30,765 nucleotides of DNA, taken from assembly GCA_002455255.1 (NCBI GenBank), contig DKKL01000007.1:196473-227237 (forward strand), given 5' to 3'. Below are positions 16,453-24,143 of this stretch, one piece after another (position 1 is the stretch's first letter; each line of letters starts with the position of its first letter). Origin of the DNA: Candidatus Tepidiaquacellales bacterium UBA6667 (GTDB lineage Bacteria; Bacteroidota; Ignavibacteria; Tepidaquicellales; Tepidaquicellaceae). The position numbers were made by a program, and so were the translations under genes. The notes beneath the pieces were generated by a model that searched no databases, was not told the origin of the DNA, and saw only the letters and a program-made list of their open reading frames with translations.

Positions 16453-17318
16453 AATAATGATTTTAAATATCTTTCATCCCTTCGCCAATCACTTTTAACT
16501 TTAACAAATAATTTCAACACAACTTCTCTTTCTAAAAATTCTTCTATTTGCCTTCTGGAATTTTGTCCGATTTTTTTTATCATATTTCCGCCTCTTCCGA
16601 TTATGATAATTTTCTGTGATTCCCTTTCCACAATTATATCGGCATTAATAAAATCCTTTTTATTCTCTTCTTCTTTAAATTCCCTTACATCTATGTGAAC
16701 ACTATAAGGAATTTCTTCCTGAAAAAGTGAAAGAATATTATTTCTTATAATTTCTGATACAAAAAATTTTTCGGGTTTATCTGTAGTGGATTCCGAATCA
16801 TATAAAAATGGTGACTCCGGTAAATTTTCAAAAATAGTTTTTTTAAGTGTATCCATATTAAAGCCTGATTTTGCCGAAAGAGGAATTATTTCAGATTTAA
16901 CAATTTCATTTAATTCTTTGCCGATTTCTATTAATCTTTCATTATTAATTTCATCTATTTTGTTTAATACGATTGCATATTTTTTATCATCAATCAATTT
17001 TAGATTTGCAATAAATTCATCTTTATTATATTCAGCAGAATCAATTATATACAGTATAAAATCTGCATCACTCAAAGCCGATTTTATTTCTTTCACCATT
17101 AATGACTGCAGTTCATATTTTGGTTCTATAATTCCCGGTACATCAGTAAGTACTGCCTGATGATTTTCTTCCGTCAGAATTCCTAAAATTTTATTTCTTG
17201 TTGTTTGTGCTTTTCTGTTCACAATGGAAAGTTTAAATCCCATAAGTGAATTCAGTATTGTTGATTTTCCTGCATTCGGTTTTCCGAATAAACATATATA
17301 TCCGCAAAATGTTTTCAT
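16449..17318 (-). CDS. era: GTPase Era
   Basis: The 289-residue ribosome-assembly GTPase binds 16S rRNA and assists 30S maturation. G1 is GKPNAGKST (12-20), G2 TTRNKILG, G3 DVPGI, G4 NKID, G5 SAKSG. The C-terminal KH domain includes IIIIGRGGNMIKKIGQNSRRQIEEF and ends with the family-typical VKVKSDWRRDERYLKSLF. All switch motifs are intact. It is the last gene of a run of a lipoprotein, three TPR proteins and an OB-fold-like lipoprotein, with only 1 base after its upstream neighbour. It ends convergently with uvrB, the two stop codons sharing TTAA (16449-16452). Confidence 0.98.
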   Translation of the reverse strand: MKTFCGYICLFGKPNAGKSTILNSLMGFKLSIVNRKAQTTRNKILGILTEENHQAVLTDVPGIIEPKYELQSLMVKEIKSALSDADFILYIIDSAEYNKDEFIANLKLIDDKKYAIVLNKIDEINNERLIEIGKELNEIVKSEIIPLSAKSGFNMDTLKKTIFENLPESPFLYDSESTTDKPEKFFVSEIIRNNILSLFQEEIPYSVHIDVREFKEEENKKDFINADIIVERESQKIIIIGRGGNMIKKIGQNSRRQIEEFLEREVVLKLFVKVKSDWRRDERYLKSLF

Positions 17319-17319
17319 T

Positions 17320-17736
17320 TCAGTTTTTTAATATTTTTATTTGTTCACTGTCTTCCAAAATAATCTGAGGTTTACCGTTAAAAACTGAAATTTTTCCTGT
17401 AACTTCTACGATTTTCTTTTCGTAATTTTCCAGTTTATCAAATTTATAAAAATTTTTTGAAAAAATTACACATGTAAATTTATTATTGGGGTATTTTTTA
17501 TCAAAATTCAAATATGCTACTTTTTCTCTCTCCGTTACTGAAGCAATATACCCCTTTAAAAGAACATTATTACCAATATTTTCTGAAGCATCATTGGTAG
17601 TGATTTGTATTGGCTCTGCTATTTCTTTTTTTTCTTCTGTTTCTGTATTCTGAAAAATATTCTGTATTTCCGGCTGTTTGTATTCTTCTTTTGAACAGGA
17701 GATAAACAAAATACAAATTAAAAAATATTTAAACAT
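17320..17736 (-). CDS. Small lipoprotein with an OB-fold-like domain
   Basis: The 138-residue protein has a lipoprotein signal, MFKYFLICILFISC, with lipobox FISC and a lipidated Cys14. It is followed by an acidic, probably disordered linker to about residue 45. The folded part is beta-rich: NIGNNVLLKGYIASVTERE, VAYLNFDKKYPNNKFTCVIF, and KKIVEVTGKISVFNGKPQIIL. The order of strands and the GxIxxFNGKPQI closing turn resemble nucleic-acid-type OB folds (tRNA_anti-like) found in exported proteins. It should be anchored in the outer or inner membrane facing the periplasm. Its start shares one base with the stop of the TPR gene upstream (TAATG). Confidence 0.65.
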   Translation of the reverse strand: MFKYFLICILFISCSKEEYKQPEIQNIFQNTETEEKKEIAEPIQITTNDASENIGNNVLLKGYIASVTEREKVAYLNFDKKYPNNKFTCVIFSKNFYKFDKLENYEKKIVEVTGKISVFNGKPQIILEDSEQIKILKN

Positions 17737-18467
17737 TATTTTTTGCTTTGCTTTTTTGCTTCATCAAGATATGGAGCAATTTCCTTATCAAGTGATTTAT
17801 CCAAACCGATTGCATACTGTAAGTCGTTCACTGCATTATCATATTTTTTTAAAATCATATTACAAATTCCTCTGCTCATATATGCAATAGCAAATGAAGA
17901 ATTTGATTTTATCGCTGATGAAAAATCCTCTATGGCTTTCTCATAAGATTCTCTTTCAAGACTTATTATTCCTCTGTTAAAATATGCCTCAGCATAAGAA
18001 GAATTTATTTTCAATGCTTTGTTAAAATCCATAATCGCATTTCCATAAACTTTTTTATTTCCATATATCATCCCTCTTTCATTATAATATTCCGCTTTTT
18101 CAGGATTTTTCTTAATTGCAAAATTCAGATCTTCAAGTGCAGCACTTTCATCTTTGACGTTTTTGTGAGCAAGTGCTCTTATAAAATAATATTCTGCCTG
18201 GCTTGTATCATATCCAATTGCTTTATTAATATCTTCAAGGGCTTCAAAATATTTTTTTAGGTTTAACTTTGAATTACCTCTTATATAATATGATTCTGCA
18301 TTATCTGTTTTAAAAGTTGTGTATAAATCTATCAGTTGAATCGCTTCAATAAAATTTTGAGAATTAAAAGCACTTCTCGCCTGATCTAATATTTGTTCAG
18401 TATCTTCCTGTGAAAAAGAAAACTGAACATTAGTTATAAAAATTAATATCAATAAAAATTTATTCAT
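17736..18467 (-). CDS. Exported TPR-repeat protein (third of three)
   Basis: A signal peptide (MNKFLLILIFITNVQFSFSQ) is followed by about six tetratricopeptide repeats from residue 24 on. Repeat landmarks are AESYYIRGNSKLNLKKYFEA, AEYYNERGMIYGNKKVYGNA, AEAYFNRGIISLERESYEKA and IAYMSRGICNMILKKYDNA. A short basic tail ends the protein. TPR arrays are protein-binding scaffolds; here it should act in the periplasm or be exported. No enzymatic domain is seen. It overlaps the TPR gene upstream by 4 bases (ATGA), and its sequence resembles the two upstream TPR proteins, pointing to tandem duplication. Partner unknown. Confidence 0.88.
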   Translation of the reverse strand: MNKFLLILIFITNVQFSFSQEDTEQILDQARSAFNSQNFIEAIQLIDLYTTFKTDNAESYYIRGNSKLNLKKYFEALEDINKAIGYDTSQAEYYFIRALAHKNVKDESAALEDLNFAIKKNPEKAEYYNERGMIYGNKKVYGNAIMDFNKALKINSSYAEAYFNRGIISLERESYEKAIEDFSSAIKSNSSFAIAYMSRGICNMILKKYDNAVNDLQYAIGLDKSLDKEIAPYLDEAKKQSKK

Positions 18468-19297
18468 TTTAATTTTGCTTTAATTTCATTGATGAGAAAA
18501 GTGAGTTTATCTGCCATTTCAGGTTTTAATTCAACAACTTTTGTAAGATCATCATAAGCAAGATTATATTGCTCCATACTATTTAATATATATCCTCTTA
18601 TCAGATATGCTTCATAGTCATCAGGATTTATGTTTATTGTATTGTTTAAATCTTCAAGAGCTTTTGTGTTTTGCTTTGTATTATAATAATAAGTTGCTCT
18701 GTCAAAATATAATCTGTAATTCTGTGAATTAATCTGTATTCCTTTTGCAAAATTTTGTAATGCTGTTGCTGTATCACCTTGTTGCAAATAAATCAAACCT
18801 AAATATCTGTAACTGTCTGAAAGATTTGCATCCCTTTGTATTGATATTTTCAAATCATTAATTGCAAGATCATAATTGCCTGAATTCATATATGCTATTC
18901 CTCTCTGCCGGTAAGCAACTGCAGATGTTGGGTCTGTTAATATTGCCTGTGTAAAATTATTTATTGCCTCACTGTTATTATTCTGCATCATTTGAAGATT
19001 TCCAAGATTTATATATGCGTCTTTAAAATTTGGGTTTAATTGAATTGCTGTTCCAAAATCTTCTAATGCACTTTGATAATTTTGTAATCCCTCATAGCTT
19101 AATCCTCTCAGGTTATAAGCATCAGCACTTTGTGTCTGAATCTGAATATATTCGCTTAGCCATGTTATCGCCTGATTATAATCTTTTCCTTCATATGATG
19201 TCTTTCCGAATGCATAAATCTGCTCTGGAGTATATTGTGAATATGATTCCGATATATTAAATAAACCGAAAAAAATAAGAAATAATGTTTTTTTCAT
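18464..19297 (-). CDS. Exported TPR-repeat protein (second of three)
   Basis: The 277-residue protein has a signal peptide (MKKTLFLIFFGLFNISESYSQ) and about seven TPR units. Examples are ADAYNLRGLSYEGLQNYQSA, KDAYINLGNLQMMQNNNSEA, AVAYRQRGIAYMNSGNYDLA, SDSYRYLGLIYLQQGDTATA and YEAYLIRGYILNSMEQYNLA. It is Asn/Gln-rich as is usual for exported proteins of this lineage. It ends MADKLTFLINEIKAKLK. It lies 4 bases after the first TPR gene and overlaps the third by 4 bases. Function is a scaffold or adaptor by family knowledge only. Confidence 0.88.
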   Translation of the reverse strand: MKKTLFLIFFGLFNISESYSQYTPEQIYAFGKTSYEGKDYNQAITWLSEYIQIQTQSADAYNLRGLSYEGLQNYQSALEDFGTAIQLNPNFKDAYINLGNLQMMQNNNSEAINNFTQAILTDPTSAVAYRQRGIAYMNSGNYDLAINDLKISIQRDANLSDSYRYLGLIYLQQGDTATALQNFAKGIQINSQNYRLYFDRATYYYNTKQNTKALEDLNNTININPDDYEAYLIRGYILNSMEQYNLAYDDLTKVVELKPEMADKLTFLINEIKAKLK

Positions 19298-19301
19298 AAA
19301 A

Positions 19302-20120
19302 TTAATTTTTTGCTTCCATTAAATAATCCTGCATTTCTTCTTTATAAGCAGGGTTGAGTGCAATACCTTTCTCAATGTCTTCGATTGCTTTCTTTTTATC
19401 TCCAAGAAATAAATATGCAACACCTCTTCTGCAATATGATTCCGCATTATTACCATCAAGTTCGAGTGCTTTATTGTAATCATTTATTGCTAACTGATAT
19501 TTTCCTGATTCTTTATACAATGCTCCTCTTGTGTTATATGCATTTATATCTTTAGGATTTATTTCAATCGCTCTATCCATATCAGCAAACGCTTTGGTTG
19601 TATCTTTAAGATTAAAATATAATACTCCTCTGTTTCTGAAAGATTCTGAATTATTCGGATTTATTTCAATTGATTTATTAAAAGTTTCAATTGCTTCATC
19701 TATGTATCCAACTCTTAAATATGTTGCTCCTAATGAATTTAATGCGACTGTATTGTCAGGTTCTATTTCAATACTTTTTTTAAAATCTTCAATTGCATAT
19801 GCATAGTCACCTTTTAAAGTGTAAATTACACCTCTGCTCGCCAATGCAGATGCACTGTTTGGATTTTTCGATATAACGGTATTCAGAATTGCAAGAGCAT
19901 CGTCATTTTGTTTTATTAGAATCAGTATATTTGCTTTTCCAAGATACCCTTTCAGACTGTCCGGTTCTGCTTTTATATAATCATCATATAAAATGAATGC
20001 TTCTTTGTAGTTTGCTTTTTGAAATTCTTCACTGGCATTTTTATAAATACTTTCATTATCTGTTTGTGCGTTCGAAACAGTTATAAATACAAAAAAATAA
20101 ATTAAAATTTTTGAAATCAT
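19302..20120 (-). CDS. Exported TPR-repeat protein (first of three)
   Basis: The 272-residue protein has a signal peptide (MISKILIYFFVFITVSNAQ) and about seven regular TPRs, the cleanest of the three paralogues: LKGYLGKANILILIKQNDDA, ASALASRGVIYTLKGDYAYA, TVALNSLGATYLRVGYIDEA, SESFRNRGVLYFNLKDTTKA, INAYNTRGALYKESGKYQLA, AESYCRRGVAYLFLGDKKKA. Its start overlaps the stop of the small lipoprotein gene by 4 bases. It probably assembles an envelope protein complex with the other products of this operon. That role is inferred from fold and location. Confidence 0.88.
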   Translation of the reverse strand: MISKILIYFFVFITVSNAQTDNESIYKNASEEFQKANYKEAFILYDDYIKAEPDSLKGYLGKANILILIKQNDDALAILNTVISKNPNSASALASRGVIYTLKGDYAYAIEDFKKSIEIEPDNTVALNSLGATYLRVGYIDEAIETFNKSIEINPNNSESFRNRGVLYFNLKDTTKAFADMDRAIEINPKDINAYNTRGALYKESGKYQLAINDYNKALELDGNNAESYCRRGVAYLFLGDKKKAIEDIEKGIALNPAYKEEMQDYLMEAKN

Positions 20121-20533
20121 TTTTTACAATAGTTTTTTAATAAAATTATTCCCTGTTCAGTAAGTTTTCTTGAAATCATTCTGTCTTTCACTCTGAAAAC
20201 AATATGGTTACAATCCGGCATTATGTTAAATGACATATTACTTATACTTTCGTTATTTTTAAAAAACTCTATAGCTCCGGAATATCCGCATTTATAAAAA
20301 TCAGCCGGTAAATCAGATATTGATTCTTTAAGCATATTTACAGAATCCTGATTTTTTATGGTTATCACATTTTCTGTATTTGAAATCGTTTCTTTACCTT
20401 CATCAAATACATATATTTTAACCTGATTTACTTCGATTAGTTGCTTCTCAACAGCATTTTTCACAGATTCATCACAACCTGAAAAAGAAATCATTGCGGT
20501 TAATACAAAATATAATCTAAATAAAGTTTTCAT
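20117..20533 (-). CDS. Small putative lipoprotein, function unknown
   Basis: A lipoprotein signal, MKTLFRLYFVLTAMISFSGC, ends in the lipobox SFSGC. The mature part (about 119 residues) is mixed alpha/beta with KIYVFDEGKE, KNQDSVNMLKESISDLPADF, CGYSGAIEFFKN, MPDCNHIVFRVKD and a helical end. Two internal cysteines (in YKCGYSG and MPDCNH) could form a disulphide. No family is recognised. I chose ATG 20533 over an in-frame GTG at 20539, which would add only two residues. It is the first gene of the TPR/era run. Confidence 0.7.
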   Translation of the reverse strand: MKTLFRLYFVLTAMISFSGCDESVKNAVEKQLIEVNQVKIYVFDEGKETISNTENVITIKNQDSVNMLKESISDLPADFYKCGYSGAIEFFKNNESISNMSFNIMPDCNHIVFRVKDRMISRKLTEQGIILLKNYCKK

Positions 20534-20591
20534 TAACACAGTTTTATAAAAATAATATTTTTAATGTTTATAGAATATCTAATTAGAAATG

Positions 20592-21731
20592 TCACCGAAG
20601 TTTTGATAACATTTCAACTGCTTTTTCAATCGTTTCTTTCTGCTTAGCAAAACAAAATCTCAATACTTTATTGTCGGTTTTATTTTCATAAAAAACTGAT
20701 ACGGGTATAGATGCAACTTTATACTCAATCGTTAATCGTTTTGCAAATTCAAAATCGTTTTCATCAGTTATATCTGAATAGTCGAGTAACTGAAAATATG
20801 TTCCTGAACATTTAAGCGGTTTAAATTTTGTGTTTTTGATTAATGAAAGAAAAAAATCTCTTTTTGATTCATAAAAATGTTTTAAATTTTTAATTTTATC
20901 AATATCTTTAATGTATTCAGAAAGTGCCCATTGAAATGGCGTAGAAGTAGAAAATGTAAGATACTGATGAATTTTTCTCAGTTCAGAAGTTAAATTCTCC
21001 GGTGCTGTGCAATACCCTACTTTCCAACCGGTAATATGAAATGTTTTTCCAAATGAAGATACTATAAATGATTTTTTATACAATTCGTCATCAATCAGCA
21101 TTGAATAATGTTTAACTCCGTCAAAGACAATGTGTTCATAAACTTCATCGCTTAGAATATACATATCATTTCCTGAAATTAATTTTGTAAGATTAAAAAT
21201 ATCATTCTCATCAATAACAGAACCTGCAGGATTATTAGGAGAATTTAAAATTATAAGTTTTGTTTTTTTATTAACTCTTTCAAAAACCTTTTCCCAATCA
21301 ATTTTATACTCCGGAAAAGTAAGCGGAATTCTTACAGGAACGCCACCGGCAAGAATTACAGCAGGTTCATAAGAATCATAAGAAGGATCAAAGATAATTA
21401 CTTCATCATTTTTATTTACAATAACGGATATTGCTGCAAAAAGAGCTTCGGTTGCTCCGGATGTAACAGTGATTTCTTTATCCGGGTCAATATTTTTTCC
21501 ATAAATTGAGTTTATACAATCAGATATTCCATTTCTCAACGTGGGAAGTCCGGGCATAGGTGCATATTGATTATATCCATTTAAAGAAGCATTATAACAT
21601 AAGTCTATGAGATTTTTATCAACAGGAAAATCAGGAAACCCCTGAGAAAGGTTCACAGCATTATGTTCATTTGCAAGAGCAGACATCACTGTGAAAATTG
21701 TCGTTCCGGTATTAGGAAGTTTTGAAATCAT
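20592..21731 (-). CDS. Class I/II aminotransferase, YbdL/KAT-like (methionine or kynurenine aminotransferase)
   Basis: The 379-residue PLP enzyme carries the fold type I blocks: TIFTVMSALANEHNAVNLSQ GFPDF near the start, YNQYAPMPGLPTLR, TVTSGATEALFAAI, NSPNNPAG (Asn167), LSDEVYEHIVFDG (Asp195, Tyr198) and the PLP lysine Lys229 in SSFGKTFHITGWKVGY. The NLSQGFPDFP and FGKTFHITGWKVGY signatures mark the methionine aminotransferase YbdL / kynurenine aminotransferase group. Substrate may be methionine, kynurenine or other aromatic and sulphur amino acids. A tryptophan dioxygenase 13 kb away makes kynurenine worth testing, but the two are not co-transcribed. It appears to be a single-gene unit. Confidence 0.93.
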   Translation of the reverse strand: MISKLPNTGTTIFTVMSALANEHNAVNLSQGFPDFPVDKNLIDLCYNASLNGYNQYAPMPGLPTLRNGISDCINSIYGKNIDPDKEITVTSGATEALFAAISVIVNKNDEVIIFDPSYDSYEPAVILAGGVPVRIPLTFPEYKIDWEKVFERVNKKTKLIILNSPNNPAGSVIDENDIFNLTKLISGNDMYILSDEVYEHIVFDGVKHYSMLIDDELYKKSFIVSSFGKTFHITGWKVGYCTAPENLTSELRKIHQYLTFSTSTPFQWALSEYIKDIDKIKNLKHFYESKRDFFLSLIKNTKFKPLKCSGTYFQLLDYSDITDENDFEFAKRLTIEYKVASIPVSVFYENKTDNKVLRFCFAKQKETIEKAVEMLSKLR

Positions 21732-21803
21732 TTTAAGGAATAAAAGTTGGATTTATGATATAAAATTTATTATTTAAATTCTGAAATATAAAATTAATTA
21801 AAA

Positions 21804-22232
21804 ATGCAAAATCCGAATTTACATAATTGTAAATTAGTCGTAGATATAGCTGTTTTCAGTTCGGGAAAAGTATTGCTTGTAAAATATGCCGATGAGAATA
21901 AGTATGACCATCAGAAAGGATGGTTTTTACCGGATGATTTAATGAAAGCCGGCGAACATCCTGAAGACGCAGCTTTAAGAATTTTAAAACAACAATTAGG
22001 AATTGAAAATGTAAATGTTGAATTAGGAGAAATAGAATCATTTACTGGAAATGACAAATCGTGGCATTTAGTGTTCCATTATAAAACGAATCTTGATGAT
22101 ACAAAAATAATAAATCCCGAAAAAGAGTTAATTGAAACCGGATGGTTTGAAACAGAAAGTCTGCCGGATGCGAGAGAGGTAGCACATCACGGGTGGGCGA
22201 TTTATACTATTAAAAGTTTAATAAAAAAATAA
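21804..22232 (+). CDS. Nudix-fold protein with a degenerate Nudix box (probable non-hydrolase)
   Basis: The 142-residue protein has the Nudix fold order: VVDIAVFSSGKVLLVKYAD, GWFLPDDLMKAGEHPEDAAL, a Nudix-helix position, IESFTGNDKSWHLVFHYKTN and ELIETGWFETESLP. The Nudix box (residues 45-67) is broken. Aligned to GX5EX7REUXEEXGU, the first Gly is Asp45 and the RE Glu is Ile60. The two metal-binding Glu of EE are Gln63 and Gln64; Glu51, Arg59 and Gly66 remain. Loss of the metal-binding glutamates should abolish pyrophosphatase activity, so a ligand-binding or regulatory role is likely. It is the first gene of a three-gene plus-strand run, 3 bases before the YdeI-like gene. Confidence 0.85.
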   Translation: MQNPNLHNCKLVVDIAVFSSGKVLLVKYADENKYDHQKGWFLPDDLMKAGEHPEDAALRILKQQLGIENVNVELGEIESFTGNDKSWHLVFHYKTNLDDTKIINPEKELIETGWFETESLPDAREVAHHGWAIYTIKSLIKK

Positions 22233-22235
22233 GTT

Positions 22236-22856
22236 ATGGGAAAATTTACAAAAGAATTTGACGCATATTACGAAAAGATAAAACCCTTTGCAAAACCGGT
22301 GTTTAAACATTTTAGAGAACTTGTACATAAAACATTTCCTAATATAGAAGAAAAATTAAAATGGGGAATGCCGAGTTTTGAATACAAAGGTATAGTCTGC
22401 GGATTCGCAGGTTTTAAGGAACACTGCGCAATAATGTTTTGGAAATCAGCAATAATGAAAGACAAAGAAATTTTATTGAGCAAAGAAAGCAAAGGAGCAA
22501 TGGGAAATCTTGGAAAGATAACTTCACTTGAAGATTTGCCGGAAGATAAAATAATAAAAAAATGGATACTTGAAGCAATAGACCTGAATGAAAGAGGTAT
22601 AAAATTACCAAAAAATGTATCACCGAAACACGAGAGAAAAGAATATTCTATGCCGGAAGATTTTCAAAAACTTTTAAAGAAGAATAAACAAGCAAAAGAA
22701 ACATTTGAGAAATTTTCACCTTCACATCAGAGGGAATATTTAGAATGGATATGTGAGGCAAAGACAGAACCAACAAAAATTAAAAGAATGGATATAGCTA
22801 TTGAGTGGCTAAGTGAAGGAAAATCAAAAAACTGGAAATATGAAAGAAAGAAATAA
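22236..22856 (+). CDS. DUF1801 + YdeI/OmpD-associated (OmdA) protein
   Basis: The 206-residue protein has two parts. Residues about 10-120 resemble the DUF1801/YdhG fold (FRELVHKTFPNIEEKLKWGM, SFEYKGIVCGFAGFKEHC, IMFWKSAIM, GNLGKITSLEDLPED). The C-terminus is the YdeI/OmdA domain (MPEDFQKLLKKNKQAKETFEKFSPSHQREYLEWICEAKTE..RMDIAIEWLSEGKSKNW). Proteins of this type are linked to bacteriocin or antimicrobial protection in enterobacteria, but the biochemical role is unsettled. The same layout is seen in YdeI of Bacillus. It ends in TAATG shared with the next gene, so coupling to a small membrane protein is likely. Confidence 0.87.
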   Translation: MGKFTKEFDAYYEKIKPFAKPVFKHFRELVHKTFPNIEEKLKWGMPSFEYKGIVCGFAGFKEHCAIMFWKSAIMKDKEILLSKESKGAMGNLGKITSLEDLPEDKIIKKWILEAIDLNERGIKLPKNVSPKHERKEYSMPEDFQKLLKKNKQAKETFEKFSPSHQREYLEWICEAKTEPTKIKRMDIAIEWLSEGKSKNWKYERKK

Positions 22857-23254
22857 TGTATAAAAATTTAGCAGTAGTTTTATTGTTTTTAAACGGGATG
22901 TCAGCTATGGGAGGAGGAATTTTATTAGTAGTTAGACCAAACGGACAGTTACTCCGTTTATCAACTGATTTATTAGTCCACTCTCCATTTTCAGATTTTT
23001 TAATCCCGGCATTTATATTAATTTTCTTTAACGGATTGAGCAGTATGGTTTTAGCAATTATAACAATTGTAAATATAAAACCATCACCAATTTTTATAAT
23101 AGCACAAGGTGTTTTTTTAACACTCTGGATTATTGTACAAGTAATAATGATAAGGACATTTGATGTGCTTCAAATCATTTTTTTAATTATAGGATTACTA
23201 ATTATTTTATGCGGAATAAAATTAAGAAAAAACCTGAATGAGGTTAAAAATTAG
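22856..23254 (+). CDS. Small four-helix membrane protein, unrecognised
   Basis: This 132-residue protein has four hydrophobic segments: about residues 5-26 (NLAVVLLFLNGMSAMGGGIL), 48-72 (DFLIPAFILIFFNGLSSMVL), 78-98 (IFIIAQGVFLTLWIIVQVI) and 104-122 (VLQIIFLIIGLLIILCGI). It ends in a basic tail. Its ATG shares the A of the upstream TAA stop. I recognise no family with certainty; a small integral membrane protein related to DoxX-like or DUF-type four-helix proteins is possible. It closes the Nudix-like/YdeI run and is followed by a 219-base gap. Confidence 0.7.
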   Translation: MYKNLAVVLLFLNGMSAMGGGILLVVRPNGQLLRLSTDLLVHSPFSDFLIPAFILIFFNGLSSMVLAIITIVNIKPSPIFIIAQGVFLTLWIIVQVIMIRTFDVLQIIFLIIGLLIILCGIKLRKNLNEVKN

Positions 23255-23390
23255 TGAAAGAACTTGTTAAAATTGATTAAAAATTTGAAAAAAGCGACTG
23301 AAAAGGACACAAAAAACACCCGAATTTACCCGAAAATTCATAAAAATTGACAGAAAATTCTAATTTTTTAATGATTTTTTGTAAAAAAAT

Positions 23391-23420
23391 TTAACAAAAG
23401 TTTTGATTTTAGTTTATAAT
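23391..23420 (+). promoter_or_regulatory. Candidate sigma-70-like promoter of the AlkD-type gene
   Basis: TTAACA (23391-23396), an 18-base spacer and a perfect TATAAT (23415-23420) lie 53 bases upstream of the AlkD-type start. The gap 23255-23473 otherwise holds only A/T-rich DNA with no gene seen. In Bacteroidota the main sigma factor prefers other motifs and A/T-rich DNA gives false -10 boxes, so this is moderate-to-low confidence. Confidence 0.35.
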
Positions 23421-23473
23421 TAAAGTTTTTGTAAATTTCGGAAGCCAATAAAAACAGCAACTTAGTAAAAAAT

Positions 23474-24142
23474 ATGAGTAAGTTAACTACAGAAATTGAA
23501 AAACTATGTTTAAAGAACTCGGATAGGAAAATAGCAGAGCCGATGGCAAAATATATGAGAAATAAATTTGAATTTCTCGGATTGCCAAGACCAAAGAGAG
23601 CGGAAATTTTAAAACCATTTCATAAAGAAATTAGAAGTCTGAAAGGCGATGAAATTATTTCAACAGCAGATTATTTTTGGAAAAAGGAAGAAAGAGAATT
23701 TCAGTATATCGCATTGAACATATTGGAGATGACGAAGAAAAATTGGGAGGAAAAATTTTTTGAAAATTTTTCTTATTTAATTACGGATAATTCGTGGTGG
23801 GATACTGTAGATATGATAGCGTCACATTTGATAGGAGGTGTTTATAAATTAAATCCAAGAAAATTCAGAAAAGAGATTATTAAATTTTCAAAAGCTGAAA
23901 ATATATGGCAAGTAAGGACATCAATAATTTTTCAATTGAACTATGGTAAAGAAACTGATACGGAATTATTATTTGAAGTAATAAGGTGGAATAAAAGTAA
24001 AGAAGAGTTTTTTATACAGAAAGGCATCGGATGGGCTTTGCGACAGCTAACCTATACCGATGCCGGACTTGTAAAAAAATTTGTTAAAGAAAATGAACTG
24101 AGCAAACTTGCAACAAGAGAAGCACTTAGACGATTAAAATAA
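23474..24142 (+). CDS. alkD: DNA alkylation repair protein, AlkD-type HEAT-repeat glycosylase
   Basis: The 222-residue all-helical protein carries the AlkD pattern: KFEFLGLPRPKRAEILKPF, FWKKEEREFQYIALNIL, DNSWWDTVDMIASHLIGG, IWQVRTSIIFQLNYGKETD and EEFFIQKGIGWALRQ. Trp109, Asp113 and Trp187 fall at exactly the numbers of the DNA-contacting and catalytic residues of Bacillus cereus AlkD, so activity is likely conserved. AlkD excises 3-methyladenine, 7-methylguanine and bulky cationic lesions without base flipping. It stands alone on its strand, and its stop is 1 base from that of the convergent aldehyde dehydrogenase. Confidence 0.92.
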   Translation: MSKLTTEIEKLCLKNSDRKIAEPMAKYMRNKFEFLGLPRPKRAEILKPFHKEIRSLKGDEIISTADYFWKKEEREFQYIALNILEMTKKNWEEKFFENFSYLITDNSWWDTVDMIASHLIGGVYKLNPRKFRKEIIKFSKAENIWQVRTSIIFQLNYGKETDTELLFEVIRWNKSKEEFFIQKGIGWALRQLTYTDAGLVKKFVKENELSKLATREALRRLK

Positions 24143-24143
24143 A

